DNA from: Acidobacteriota bacterium
GTDB taxonomy: Bacteria > Acidobacteriota > Vicinamibacteria > Vicinamibacterales > 2-12-FULL-66-21
Length of the DNA: 7,852 bases
Assembly (NCBI GenBank): GCA_013694635.1
Contig: JACDCA010000303.1
Span: forward strand, 1-7,852
Direction: 5' to 3'
Under the pieces are notes generated by a model, which saw nothing but the letters and a program-made list of their open reading frames with translations, was not told the origin of the DNA and did no database searches. Made by a program: the position numbers and the translations under genes. Numbering within the stretch: position 1 is the stretch's first letter; each line of letters opens with the position of its first letter. This document shows positions 1 to 7,456 of this stretch, in pieces.

Positions 1-328
1 TGACCCCGGGCGGCGAGCTGCTGGTGTCGGTGCCGAATCTTGCGCACCTGCAGTCCAGGATCCAGTTTCTTCTACGCGGCCGCCTCATTAGAACTGCGTC
101 GGAGCTGAAGCACCCGGGCGACCGGCCGCACGCGATTACATCGCGCTGGCGCAACGCGCCGGATTTCACCTGGTGGCGCGCCGGGGGATTTTTCCCACGC
201 TTCCTGTCGTCACCCGCTTGATCCGCAACCATCCGCGCGCACTGGAGCCGCTGCATCGTCTGTTGACAACGATGCTCCCGGTGCCGGGATGGTGCTTTCT
301 GAACCTGCTCACATTCCACAAACCTTGA
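1..328 (+). pseudogene. Class I SAM-dependent methyltransferase, C-terminal part, frameshifted
   Basis: The 5' end lies outside the window. Reading from position 3, the protein begins TPGGELLVSVPNLAH, the usual end of the Rossmann core of type 11/12 methyltransferases ('kPGG.l..SvPN.aH'), and continues to GDRP (about 120-128). That frame then degenerates and stops at 219-221. From 131 a different frame reads RDYIALAQRAGFHLVARRG, continues through LPVPGWCFLNLL and stops with TGA at 326-328. From memory, the joined order (GDRP, short gap, xxYxALAxRAGF, RRGxFPT, LPVPGWCFLN) matches the C-terminal tail of one methyltransferase subfamily, so this is one gene broken by loss of one base, or gain of two, at about 129-132. 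It may be a real mutation or a sequencing or assembly error. The enzyme would methylate a small molecule or glycan with SAM. The substrate is unknown, and the downstream genes suggest envelope or lipid-linked glycan chemistry. Confidence 0.75.
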
Positions 329-1689
329 CGAGTAAGGCGCTGCTCCTGGCGGAGCGGTATCCAGCGAAAGTGATCGCCGCCATCGGCCTGCTGTTCGCGG
401 TGGCGTACGCCTGCAGCCTGATTCTTTTTCCCAAGCCGAACGGCCGTATCGTCCTCGGTGACGCTCTGCACCATTACGTCCAGCTGCGGTCTGCCGTGTT
501 CGATCGCGACCTGCATTTTCGGAATGAGTACGTGCGCATGTACGGGCTGGCGGGCGGTGAACCGGGCACCGAGTGGGTCTACGGCGAGGAGACCCCGACG
601 GGGCACGTGCGCAACCTGATGCCGGTCGGGCCCGCGCTGTTGTGGGCGCCACTGTTTCTGCTGGCGGCAGGGGTCACCTTCGTCGTCAACGGCCTCGGCA
701 TGTCCTATCCGCTCGACGGATTCGGCCGGCTCTTCCAGGCCACCGCCGGACTGAGCGGCGTCGCTGCCGCCACCCTCGGTGTCTGGCTGACATTCAAAGC
801 GTGTGCTGAATACGTGAGCGCGCGTGCCGCCATCTGGGGTTGCCTCACGGTGTGGCTGGCGTCGAGCGCGGTGTACTACTCCCTCATCTCCCCCACGTAT
901 TCACACGCCGCCTCGCTCCTGGCCGTCAGCGCACTCTGGTACGCCCATATCCGGATGCGTGATCTCAACGCCCTCCGCCGCCACGCCGTGCTGGGCGCGC
1001 TCTGCGGCGCCGCTGCCCTGATGCGCTGGCAGGACGCCATACTCCTGATCGTGCCGGCAGTCGATCTGCTGGCGGCCCGCCGCAGCGGGATGTCGTTGGC
1101 ACGGATGGCGCTCGCCGAGATCGTAACGGTCGCGGCCGCCGCGGCAGTGTTCGCGCCGCAGATGTTCGTCTGGACGACGCTCTACGGACGGCTGCTGGCG
1201 ATCCCTCAGGGAGAAGGGTTCATGCGCTGGACCACTCCGGCGTTGTTCCAGGTACTCCTCTCGGACTGGCACGGATTGCTCACCTGGACGCCGGTGATCG
1301 TCCTGTGCCTCGCGGGACTGCCGCTCCTGTTCCGTCATTCCGCGCGCACGGGAATTGCGGCGACGTTGTTCATCCTCATTTCCTGGTATGTGAATGCCGC
1401 GGTCGCCGACTGGTGGGCGGGCGAAGCCTTCGGGTCGCGCCGCTTCATCAGCTGCTTCCCCGTGTTTGCGCTCGGCCTTGCGGCGCTGATCGAGCGGTGG
1501 TCGCCGTCGCTCGAAAAACTCGCGCTGGCGTCCGGCGTCATTGTCGCGCATACGTTTCTGCTGCTCGTGCAGTACCAGGCGTTCATGCACGGTCTGCGCG
1601 ATGTCGCTCCCTATCCGCGGGGCTTCTACAATCTCTGGCTGGCGCGTTTCGTGGTTCCGCTCGACATCGTCCGCGACATGCTCAGATGA
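289..1689 (+). CDS. Multi-pass membrane GT-C (GT39-like) glycosyltransferase
   Basis: The product has 466 residues if started at ATG 289. A TTG at 325 overlaps the upstream methyltransferase stop (TTGA) and would give 454 residues; neither start has a clear Shine-Dalgarno sequence. Roughly ten to eleven hydrophobic helices are visible, near residues 27-47, 113-136, 150-172, 180-200, 205-220, 232-262, 272-297, 333-349, 353-371, 388-402 and 410-428. After the first helix comes a long loop beginning LGDALHHY (57-63), placed where GT-C enzymes carry their catalytic acidic residue (candidate D58). Other marks are SPTYSHA (201-207), a WHGLLTWTP segment (327-335) and WWAGEAFGSRRF (375-386), which resembles the WW...FG.R segment of PMT-like proteins. 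Such enzymes use polyprenyl-phosphate sugars on the outer face of the inner membrane. The acceptor is unknown. It overlaps the next gene by 4 nt (ATGA), so the two are probably co-translated. The membrane protein call is firm; the glycosyltransferase call is good but weaker than for the next gene. Confidence 0.8.
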   Translation: MVLSEPAHIPQTLTSKALLLAERYPAKVIAAIGLLFAVAYACSLILFPKPNGRIVLGDALHHYVQLRSAVFDRDLHFRNEYVRMYGLAGGEPGTEWVYGEETPTGHVRNLMPVGPALLWAPLFLLAAGVTFVVNGLGMSYPLDGFGRLFQATAGLSGVAAATLGVWLTFKACAEYVSARAAIWGCLTVWLASSAVYYSLISPTYSHAASLLAVSALWYAHIRMRDLNALRRHAVLGALCGAAALMRWQDAILLIVPAVDLLAARRSGMSLARMALAEIVTVAAAAAVFAPQMFVWTTLYGRLLAIPQGEGFMRWTTPALFQVLLSDWHGLLTWTPVIVLCLAGLPLLFRHSARTGIAATLFILISWYVNAAVADWWAGEAFGSRRFISCFPVFALGLAALIERWSPSLEKLALASGVIVAHTFLLLVQYQAFMHGLRDVAPYPRGFYNLWLARFVVPLDIVRDMLR

Positions 1690-3482
1690 CGACGCTGCAG
1701 CGACGCGTCGTGCTCGGCGCCATCGTGCTGCTCGCGCTGGCGCTGAGGCTCCACGGGATCCAGTACGGGTTGCCTGCGGTCTACAACCCGGACGAAGTCG
1801 CCATCATGGCGCGGGCCCTGAGCTTCGCGAAGGGCACGCTGAACCCGCACAATTTCCTGTATCCGACCCTGTATTTCTACGTTCTGTTCGGCTGGGTCGG
1901 CGCGTACCTCGGGTTCGTATGGCTCACGGGTGGGGTGGCGTCGGTGGCGGCGCTGCAGCAGCTGTATTTCGCGGATCCGACCGGCATCTACACGGCCGGC
2001 CGCGTGCTCGGAGCGCTCTTTGGCGCGTTGTGCGTGCCGGCGATCTTCGTGCTGGGACGGCGCCTGTTCGACGTTCATGCTGGCCTGGCCGCGGCGGTGT
2101 TCGTGGCGGTGGCGCCGCTTGCCGTCCGCGATTCGCATTACGTAAAACACGACATCCCCGCGACGCTGGCGGTCGTCATGGCGTACGTCGCGATCACGCG
2201 TATCTGGCCTCGCTTTCCTGCGACAGAACCGACGCGCGGTGCGGCCGGAACGGAGCGAGAGCGAGTGAAGGCCGCCAGTCGGGGTGCAGGGGGCCCCGAC
2301 GTTCAAAGAAATGACGTCCTTGTAGCGGGGGCGGCGTGCGGCGTGGCCTTCTCGACGCACTACTACTGCATTTTTCTGGCGCTGCCCCTGGCCTGGGCGA
2401 TCGTGCTTCGATGGCGCGAAGCCGGCTGGCGCGTCGTCGTCCGTCATCTGTTCACCGCCGCGGCAGCCAGCGCGGTGCTGTTTCTCGCGCTTTCCCCGTT
2501 CCTCATCGTCGAACCGCTGAATGCGCTGCGGGACATTACCGCGAACCGCCAGATCGTCATCGATCGGGCCGTGCAGTCCGGCGCCTTCGCGCCCGCACAG
2601 CGCTACCTCGATATCCTGTGGACCGACTCGCTTGGACGGACTGTGGTGGCCCTCGGCGCCGCGGGCGCGGGATGGATGCTGGTTACGGCTCCGTCGCGCG
2701 CAATCCTCCTGCTCCTGTTCCCCGCGGCGTTCTTCGCGTTCATCGTCAACACGGTTCCGGCGTCGCGCTACCTGAATCCAGTCGTCCCTTTCGTGGCGCT
2801 GTTTGCCGCCTGGGCCCTTCGACGGCTGGCGCTCACCTTCCGGGCCCCCGTGACCACCTTCTGGATCGTGGCAGTTGCCTGCGCTGTGCCGCCGCTGGCG
2901 CACAGCGTCCGTACGGGGCAGTTCTTTCGCATGGAGGACACGCGCGCGCAGGCGGAGCGTTTCGTCGAGGAATACATCCCGCCGGGGGCGACCGTGCTGA
3001 TCCAGCCGTATTCCGTCGTCCTGAACCCCTCGCGCGAGGCGCTGGTCGACGCGCTGATCCGGAACCTGGGAACGGCGGACGCCGCCTCGACGAAGTACCG
3101 GATCCAGCTCGGGCTGCAGCCTTACCCACAACCAGGCTATCGCGTCCTCTGGCTGGGGCGGGGAGGCTTGGATGCCGACAAGATATACGTGGATCCGGCG
3201 GAGGTATGGGCCGGCGACGGGCTCCGTAGACTGCGCGAGTTGGGGGTGGCTTACGTTATCCTGAAGCGGTACAATACGTTGGATCCAGAGATCACGCGGC
3301 TGTCAGCCGAGCTGGCTGCACGCGGTCGGCTGATTGCCGCATTCTCGCCGTACCGCCCGGGCATTCCGGCGACTGAACGTGCGGGAATCGATCCATTCCT
3401 TCACAACACTGATACGCGGATCGACGATGCGTTGGAGCGTCCCGGTCCACCGCTGGAGATCTGGCAGCTCGAATGGCCCTGA
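1686..3482 (+). CDS. GT39 family (PMT/ArnT-like) polyprenyl-phosphate-dependent glycosyltransferase
   Basis: The product has 598 residues. The start chosen is ATG 1686, which forms an ATGA overlap with the previous stop; the frame stays open further upstream but only as a shadow of the preceding gene. Residues 8-20 form the first membrane helix, followed by RLHGIQYGLPAVYNPDE: the NPDE motif (34-37) is the characteristic acidic motif of GT39 at the start of the first periplasmic loop, with D36 the likely catalytic base. A second acidic site, HYVKHD (151-156), and a PASRYLNPVVPF segment (358-369) are also typical. Many hydrophobic helices run to about residue 403. After that lies a soluble C-terminal domain (about 410-598), probably periplasmic. 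It should transfer a sugar from a polyprenyl-phosphate donor to a lipid, glycan or protein. A hydrophilic stretch at about 177-208 looks inserted between two helices (see separate entry). The gene overlaps the following radical SAM gene by 10 nt. Confidence 0.88.
   Translation: MTTLQRRVVLGAIVLLALALRLHGIQYGLPAVYNPDEVAIMARALSFAKGTLNPHNFLYPTLYFYVLFGWVGAYLGFVWLTGGVASVAALQQLYFADPTGIYTAGRVLGALFGALCVPAIFVLGRRLFDVHAGLAAAVFVAVAPLAVRDSHYVKHDIPATLAVVMAYVAITRIWPRFPATEPTRGAAGTERERVKAASRGAGGPDVQRNDVLVAGAACGVAFSTHYYCIFLALPLAWAIVLRWREAGWRVVVRHLFTAAAASAVLFLALSPFLIVEPLNALRDITANRQIVIDRAVQSGAFAPAQRYLDILWTDSLGRTVVALGAAGAGWMLVTAPSRAILLLLFPAAFFAFIVNTVPASRYLNPVVPFVALFAAWALRRLALTFRAPVTTFWIVAVACAVPPLAHSVRTGQFFRMEDTRAQAERFVEEYIPPGATVLIQPYSVVLNPSREALVDALIRNLGTADAASTKYRIQLGLQPYPQPGYRVLWLGRGGLDADKIYVDPAEVWAGDGLRRLRELGVAYVILKRYNTLDPEITRLSAELAARGRLIAAFSPYRPGIPATERAGIDPFLHNTDTRIDDALERPGPPLEIWQLEWP
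2214..2310 (+). repeat. Possible in-frame insertion element with palindrome inside the glycosyltransferase gene
   Basis: This stretch encodes a polar, Arg/Glu/Gly-rich segment (about residues 177-208, containing TERERVKAASRGAGGPD) between two hydrophobic segments, where GT39 proteins usually have a short loop. At the DNA level it has a purine-rich lead (GGAGCGAGAGCGAG, from about 2252) followed by a perfect 7-bp inverted repeat, GTCGGGG at 2278-2284 and CCCCGAC at 2294-2300, separated by 9 nt. The composition differs from the flanking membrane-protein codons, and the reading frame is preserved. I recall similar 'GAGCGAGxGAG...GGGGTGCAGGGGGCCCC' blocks as dispersed short elements in high-GC genomes, but that is memory and was not checked. 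It could equally be an ordinary variable loop. Confidence 0.35.
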
Positions 3483-4711
3483 CCCAAAGACTGCGTCACT
3501 CGCTGGTGTCGCGCGCGCGCGCGGTACCGCTGGCGCGGCACGCCTGGGCGCGGTACCGCCGCCACCGCTACGAGCGACGGATCGAGCGCTTCGTCCGTGA
3601 GAAGAGCGGCCGCGCCGATCGCCTGCCGATGGGAGCCGTCTACGAAGCGACCATGCGGTGCAACCTGGAATGCGAGTTCTGCTACGTCGGCGACCTCCTC
3701 AACCTCGAGGGCGAATGGCGCCAGGAGATGACTCTCGACGCGTTGCGCAAAGCATTTCCGGAGCGCGACGACCTCCAGATCAGTCTCACCGGCGGCGAGA
3801 TCTTCATGCGGAAGGACATCATGTCCGTCCTGGATCTCTTCCGCGAGAAGGGCTACGCCTGCGGGTATCTGACGACCAACGGCACGATCATCAACGACGA
3901 GCGCGCCAACGCTCTTGCCGATCTCGCGGCCGCCGGGTTCCTGAAACACATCAGCATTTCGATTGACGGGCCGGGTGAGTTGCACGACAGCGCCCGCGGC
4001 GTCAAAGGCACGTTCGAGCGAACCTGCGCGGGGCTGAGACGGCTGCAGGCGGCGGCGAAGGCGCGGAACGCGCCGCTCCGTGTCAGCATCAATACGACCG
4101 TCGCGCACGAGAGCCTCGAGTCCCTCGACCAGATGGTCGACGTCGCGGAGGAGCTCGGCGTCGATGCCATCGGCCTCAATCACCTGATGTACAGCACGCC
4201 GGAGGAAGTTGCGGAGACGGTGCGGCTCATCGGCGCGTCCGACCCGTCAGTGATCGCGACCTTCGTCACGCAGGATCCTGGCCTCAACGTTGCGCGGGTT
4301 CGCGAGAAGGTCAGCGCCTTACAGGAAAAGTGCAAGCGCAAGAACGTCCTGTTCGACTACCGCCCGAAAGTGCACCCGCAGCTGATCGAGAACTACTACA
4401 CGCCGGGCGCAAAGCTGGAGGGCCGCTGCCTCTACCCGTTTCTTCACGCACGCGTCTCATTCTCGGGCAAGGTGTATTTCTGCCCGTTCATCCGCGTCGA
4501 GGTGGGTGATCTGAGCACGCAGACGCTCGAGGAAATCTGGAACGGTGACAAACTGGTCGACATGCGGAAGCGACTGGTCGAGAACGGGATCTTCCCTGTC
4601 TGCCGCCGGTGCTGCAAGGTAGAACTGTCGCCGGTGCCGGTCGCCGAACCCTTCGGCGCAGGCGTTGCGGTCCCCGCGCGTCGGGCCATTCCGCTCACGG
4701 TGGTGCAGTAA
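3473..4711 (+). CDS. Radical SAM protein with SPASM-type C-terminal cluster
   Basis: The product has 412 residues, from ATG 3473, which overlaps the preceding gene by 10 nt. The only SD-like GGAG (3455-3458) is rather far upstream. Residues 1-50 form an Arg-rich, probably helical lead. The radical SAM core begins at about 55: MRCNLECEFCYVGD carries the CxxxCxxC motif (C63, C67, C70) that binds the [4Fe-4S] cluster cleaving SAM. SLTGGEIF (104-111) is the GGE motif contacting SAM, and SISIDGPG (161-168) is a further core strand. The C-terminal region (about 319-385) has C319, C337, then CRRCC (377-381), with the usual ...FCPFIR...GDL...LEEIWNG... layout of SPASM domains, which bind auxiliary Fe-S clusters. 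SPASM enzymes modify peptides, proteins, sugars or other small molecules. No precursor-peptide gene lies next to it, so an envelope lipid or carbohydrate substrate is more likely here; that is inference from the neighbours. It is followed after 8 nt by a second radical SAM gene. Confidence 0.92.
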   Translation: MALTQRLRHSLVSRARAVPLARHAWARYRRHRYERRIERFVREKSGRADRLPMGAVYEATMRCNLECEFCYVGDLLNLEGEWRQEMTLDALRKAFPERDDLQISLTGGEIFMRKDIMSVLDLFREKGYACGYLTTNGTIINDERANALADLAAAGFLKHISISIDGPGELHDSARGVKGTFERTCAGLRRLQAAAKARNAPLRVSINTTVAHESLESLDQMVDVAEELGVDAIGLNHLMYSTPEEVAETVRLIGASDPSVIATFVTQDPGLNVARVREKVSALQEKCKRKNVLFDYRPKVHPQLIENYYTPGAKLEGRCLYPFLHARVSFSGKVYFCPFIRVEVGDLSTQTLEEIWNGDKLVDMRKRLVENGIFPVCRRCCKVELSPVPVAEPFGAGVAVPARRAIPLTVVQ

Positions 4712-4719
4712 TCAACATC

Positions 4720-6234
4720 ATGCTCGGACGAAAGACACTTCTCATCAATCCGCCGCTGATCAACGGCGTGGCATTCACGCGGCAGGGGCGCTGCCAGGAA
4801 CGCGAAGAAGTCCTGGGCACGACCAAGCCTCCCTACACCCTGGCGCTCCTCGCGACGCTGCTGAAGGAAGCGGGTTGCGAGACCCGGCTGATCGATGCAA
4901 CCGCCGACCGGCTGTCGATCGACCAGGTCATCGAACGGCTGGATCGCGAAGGCTTCGCCCCGACGCTGATTCTGTTCCCGAGCACGACTCCGACTCTCGA
5001 CGCGGACGCGGCGGCCATGGCGCGACTGAAACGGCGCTACAAGGCGCCCATGTTCTGCTTCGGTCCGCACGCGTCGACCGTGCCGGCCATCTCGATGGAA
5101 CGTGTGCCGGAAGTCGACGGCATGTTCGTGGGGGAACCGGAAGACGGCGCGCTGCAGCTCGCGCAGCTCGATTCGGTTGCCCGCGCGGCCGACGTGCCGA
5201 ATCTCACCTGGCGCGAGCCCGGCGGGCCCGTCGTGCCTCACCGTGCCCACGGCAGCTTCAGCAAGTTCCTGACGTCCCCATACCCGGCGTGGGACCAGCT
5301 CTCGCTTTCGAGCTACGCGCTGCCACTGGTGAACAAGCCTTACGTCATCGTCGAGACCAGCCGCGGATGCCCGTACTCCTGCGACTTCTGCGTGGCGCCG
5401 ATCCACCAGGGACACAAGTTCCGTGAGCGGAGCGCCAAATCACTGGTCGACGAGATCGAGCGCAGCCATCGCGAGCTCGGGATCGAGTATTTCTATCTCT
5501 GGGGGGACACCGTCACGCTGAACGTGAAATCGTTCAGCGCCTTCTGCGACGAATTGATCGCGCGCAATCTCCCGGTGCAGTGGTTCGCCAACGCACGCGC
5601 GGACAATCTGACCGATCCGGCCTTCGTACACCGTCTCAAGCGCGCCGGCTGCTGGATGCTCGCGCTCGGCATCGAGACCGACTCCGAAGAAGTCCGCAAG
5701 GACATGGTGAAGCGTCTCGAGCGCGAGAAGATCGAGATCGCGTTCCGTAACATGCGCGCGGCGGGCGTCAGGTCCTTCGCGTTCTTTATCTTCGGCTACC
5801 CCGGCGAGACGCTCGAGACCATGGAGCGGACCGTCAAGTACGCGGTCGAACTGGATCCCGACTTCGCCAATTTCTATCCGGCGGTCCCGTACCCGGGGAC
5901 GGCGCTGTACGACAAGGTCCGCAAGGACGGTCTGCTGCCGGAGGGAGCCGACACGGACTGGGCGAAAATGGAGTACTCGTACTATCTGCTGAACGGCAAC
6001 GGGCTGAACGGCACGGTCGTCATGGATGCCATCAACCGTGCCAAGCGCAGGTTCTTCCTGCGCCCCGCTTACGTCACGCGGCATTTCGGCGATCTGATGC
6101 GGCTGGCGATGACCAAGCAGGGGGTTGCATGGCAGATCGTGTCACGGACGCTGTTTGGCGGCCGTGTCGTCGACGCCGGCGTCGCGGACGTCGGCACCAA
6201 AGAGCAGAGCGAGACCCGCGCTATGAGCGCGTGA
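4720..6234 (+). CDS. Cobalamin-binding-domain (B12) radical SAM protein
   Basis: The product has 504 residues. I chose ATG 4720, 8 nt after the previous stop, because the protein there begins MLGRKTLLINPP, the normal first strand of B12-binding radical SAM proteins; the open frame upstream only shadows the previous gene. Residues 5-165 form the Rossmann-like B12-binding-type domain: LLINPP, KPPYTLALLATLLKEAG (36-52), LIDATADRLS (57-66), FGPHAST (114-120) and DGMFVGEPE (133-141). The DxHxxG histidine motif is absent, as in many members of this class, so any cobalamin may be bound without a lower His ligand. The radical SAM core follows: SRGCPYSCDFC gives CxxxCxxC (C217, C221, C224), with WFANARADNL (288-297), LGIETDSEEV (316-325) and FFIFGYPGET (355-364) as typical later strands. 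Such enzymes often methylate unactivated carbons or join carbon units in lipids, pigments, hopanoids and antibiotics. The substrate here is unknown; operon context suggests a glycan or lipid. Its 3' end overlaps a convergent gene by 14 nt. Confidence 0.92.
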   Translation: MLGRKTLLINPPLINGVAFTRQGRCQEREEVLGTTKPPYTLALLATLLKEAGCETRLIDATADRLSIDQVIERLDREGFAPTLILFPSTTPTLDADAAAMARLKRRYKAPMFCFGPHASTVPAISMERVPEVDGMFVGEPEDGALQLAQLDSVARAADVPNLTWREPGGPVVPHRAHGSFSKFLTSPYPAWDQLSLSSYALPLVNKPYVIVETSRGCPYSCDFCVAPIHQGHKFRERSAKSLVDEIERSHRELGIEYFYLWGDTVTLNVKSFSAFCDELIARNLPVQWFANARADNLTDPAFVHRLKRAGCWMLALGIETDSEEVRKDMVKRLEREKIEIAFRNMRAAGVRSFAFFIFGYPGETLETMERTVKYAVELDPDFANFYPAVPYPGTALYDKVRKDGLLPEGADTDWAKMEYSYYLLNGNGLNGTVVMDAINRAKRRFFLRPAYVTRHFGDLMRLAMTKQGVAWQIVSRTLFGGRVVDAGVADVGTKEQSETRAMSA

Positions 6235-7366
6235 GGTCGAGAATACGGCCCGCCGCCCTGACGCGGGTCATCATGTCGCTGTTGTGAAGCAGCCGCCGCA
6301 GCGTCGTGAAGTCGGCGGCCACGCGCTGCACGAGCACGTCGGAAGCCGCCTCCCGTATCCCGACGTTGGCGTCACGCATCAAGCCTTCGAGAACACTGCT
6401 GGCGAGCGGCTGATCGTACGGCGCGATCAGTCGCGCAGCCTCGACCCGGACGGACGGATCCGGATCAGCCGTGAGACTCCGCACCAGCGTCTGCCATGCT
6501 CCGTCTGGCTGAGATGCGAGCTCCCGGGCCGCCGCGAGCCGAACACCCGCGTGCTCGCTCGCCGATAGCTTCGTCAGCAGCCCCAGCCCGCTCATGTCAT
6601 TGAGTCGGATGAGGGCCCCCGCCGCTTTCAGCCTCACGGTGAAATTTTGATCCTTCAACAATTGCTGCAGTTGATCGGCGGCATCCCGCGCGACGAGTCG
6701 CCCAAGGGCGTCAGCTGCGGTGGAGCGGTGAACATCATTAGGATCCGACAGGAGCGTCTTCAGGTGCGGAACGGCCAGGGGACTGCCGCTGTCGCCAAGC
6801 GCCTCGATGATGGGGGCCTTGTTCCCAGGGAACGTCGTGAGCTGAGAGATCAGCAGGTTGACGGCGCGGGTGTTTCCGAGCGCCGCGAGCGCTCGCGTTT
6901 CTGCATATCGATTCGGCGACGCAGCCTCGTCGAGCCGGGCCATCGCCTCGGCGTCGCCGTCGGCGGCGAGCGCCTTCAACGCCTCGACCCTTGCGAGGGT
7001 GTTCGTCTGCTTGATCGCGACGTCCGACAGAAGCGTGCGCGCCACGCGCCGTAAGACATAGGCATTCTCGAGGCGGCGCGCGCCCAGCCACTTCTCGTAC
7101 GCGGTCAGGCCCGCCGCAGGGCCGCCGACGGCAATCTCCGCATCCACGAGCAGCGCGAGCGCGGCGACGCTGTGCTGATCCCGGGCGAGCTGCTGCGACG
7201 CGATGCGCGCAGCCCCCGCTGCGTCGCCTTTCGCCAATAAACCCCACCCTTGCGCCACCGCCACCAACTCTGGCGACGTGGCCGCCTGCGACAGCGGCAG
7301 CGTGGCCACGATGGAGCTGGAAGCAGCGAGCAAGAAAACGACGACGGAAATGTAGCGACCCTTCAT
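6221..7366 (-). CDS. Exported TPR-like/HEAT-repeat protein
   Basis: The product has 381 residues, reading leftward from ATG 7364-7366 to TAG 6221-6223. It starts with a signal peptide: MKGRY, a hydrophobic run VVVFLLAASSSIVA, and a likely cleavage after SQA (about residue 28), so it probably acts in the periplasm. Residues about 32-95 (WGLLAKGDAAGAARIA, then a second helix pair ending AGLTAYEKWL) look like one or two TPR-like units. From about 125 to the end lie repeated HEAT-like helical pairs with the typical spacing: ETRALAALGN, IIEALGDSGSPLAVPHLKTL, STAADALGRL, VRLKAAGALIRL, VRLAAARELA, VRVEAARLIA, IREAASDVLV and VRAAGRILDL. This makes a curved alpha-solenoid scaffold for binding partners; no catalytic motif is visible. 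It faces the operon convergently and is probably independent of it. A weak AAAGA lies a few bases before the start, and no convincing promoter was found. Confidence 0.85.
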   Translation of the reverse strand: MKGRYISVVVFLLAASSSIVATLPLSQAATSPELVAVAQGWGLLAKGDAAGAARIASQQLARDQHSVAALALLVDAEIAVGGPAAGLTAYEKWLGARRLENAYVLRRVARTLLSDVAIKQTNTLARVEALKALAADGDAEAMARLDEAASPNRYAETRALAALGNTRAVNLLISQLTTFPGNKAPIIEALGDSGSPLAVPHLKTLLSDPNDVHRSTAADALGRLVARDAADQLQQLLKDQNFTVRLKAAGALIRLNDMSGLGLLTKLSASEHAGVRLAAARELASQPDGAWQTLVRSLTADPDPSVRVEAARLIAPYDQPLASSVLEGLMRDANVGIREAASDVLVQRVAADFTTLRRLLHNSDMMTRVRAAGRILDLTRS

Positions 7367-7456
7367 GTGATCTTTATTGTGTGAGGTCCGCAGTCGCCTG
7401 AATAGAAGATGAGGTGGGTGAGGCTTCCCGGAGAAGGCCGCGGTCGTTTCGGGAGC

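Noticed and set aside
1541..2314. Plus-strand open frame of 257 codons across the junction of the two glycosyltransferase genes
   Set aside because: It is Arg-rich, motif-free and out of frame with both well-supported genes.
1626..3131. Long minus-strand open frame (501 codons) opposite the second glycosyltransferase
   Set aside because: Its product is Arg/Gln/His-rich with no recognisable motif, and the plus strand has clear GT39 motifs. It is the expected antisense shadow in GC-rich coding DNA.
3401..4183. Minus-strand open frame of 260 codons opposite the SPASM radical SAM gene
   Set aside because: It covers the CxxxCxxC coding region of the true gene and shows no family resemblance of its own.
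3473..4719. RiPP maturase with a nearby precursor peptide
   Set aside because: SPASM proteins often modify peptides, but no small peptide gene fits in the 8-nt gap or the overlaps around this gene.
4444..5415. Minus-strand open frame of 323 codons opposite the radical SAM genes
   Set aside because: It is a compositionally biased shadow. Both radical SAM motifs are on the plus strand.
7367..7456. Promoter for the HEAT-repeat gene
   Set aside because: A/T-rich bits such as CAATAA and TATTCA occur on the minus strand, but no -35/-10 pair with proper spacing stands out.
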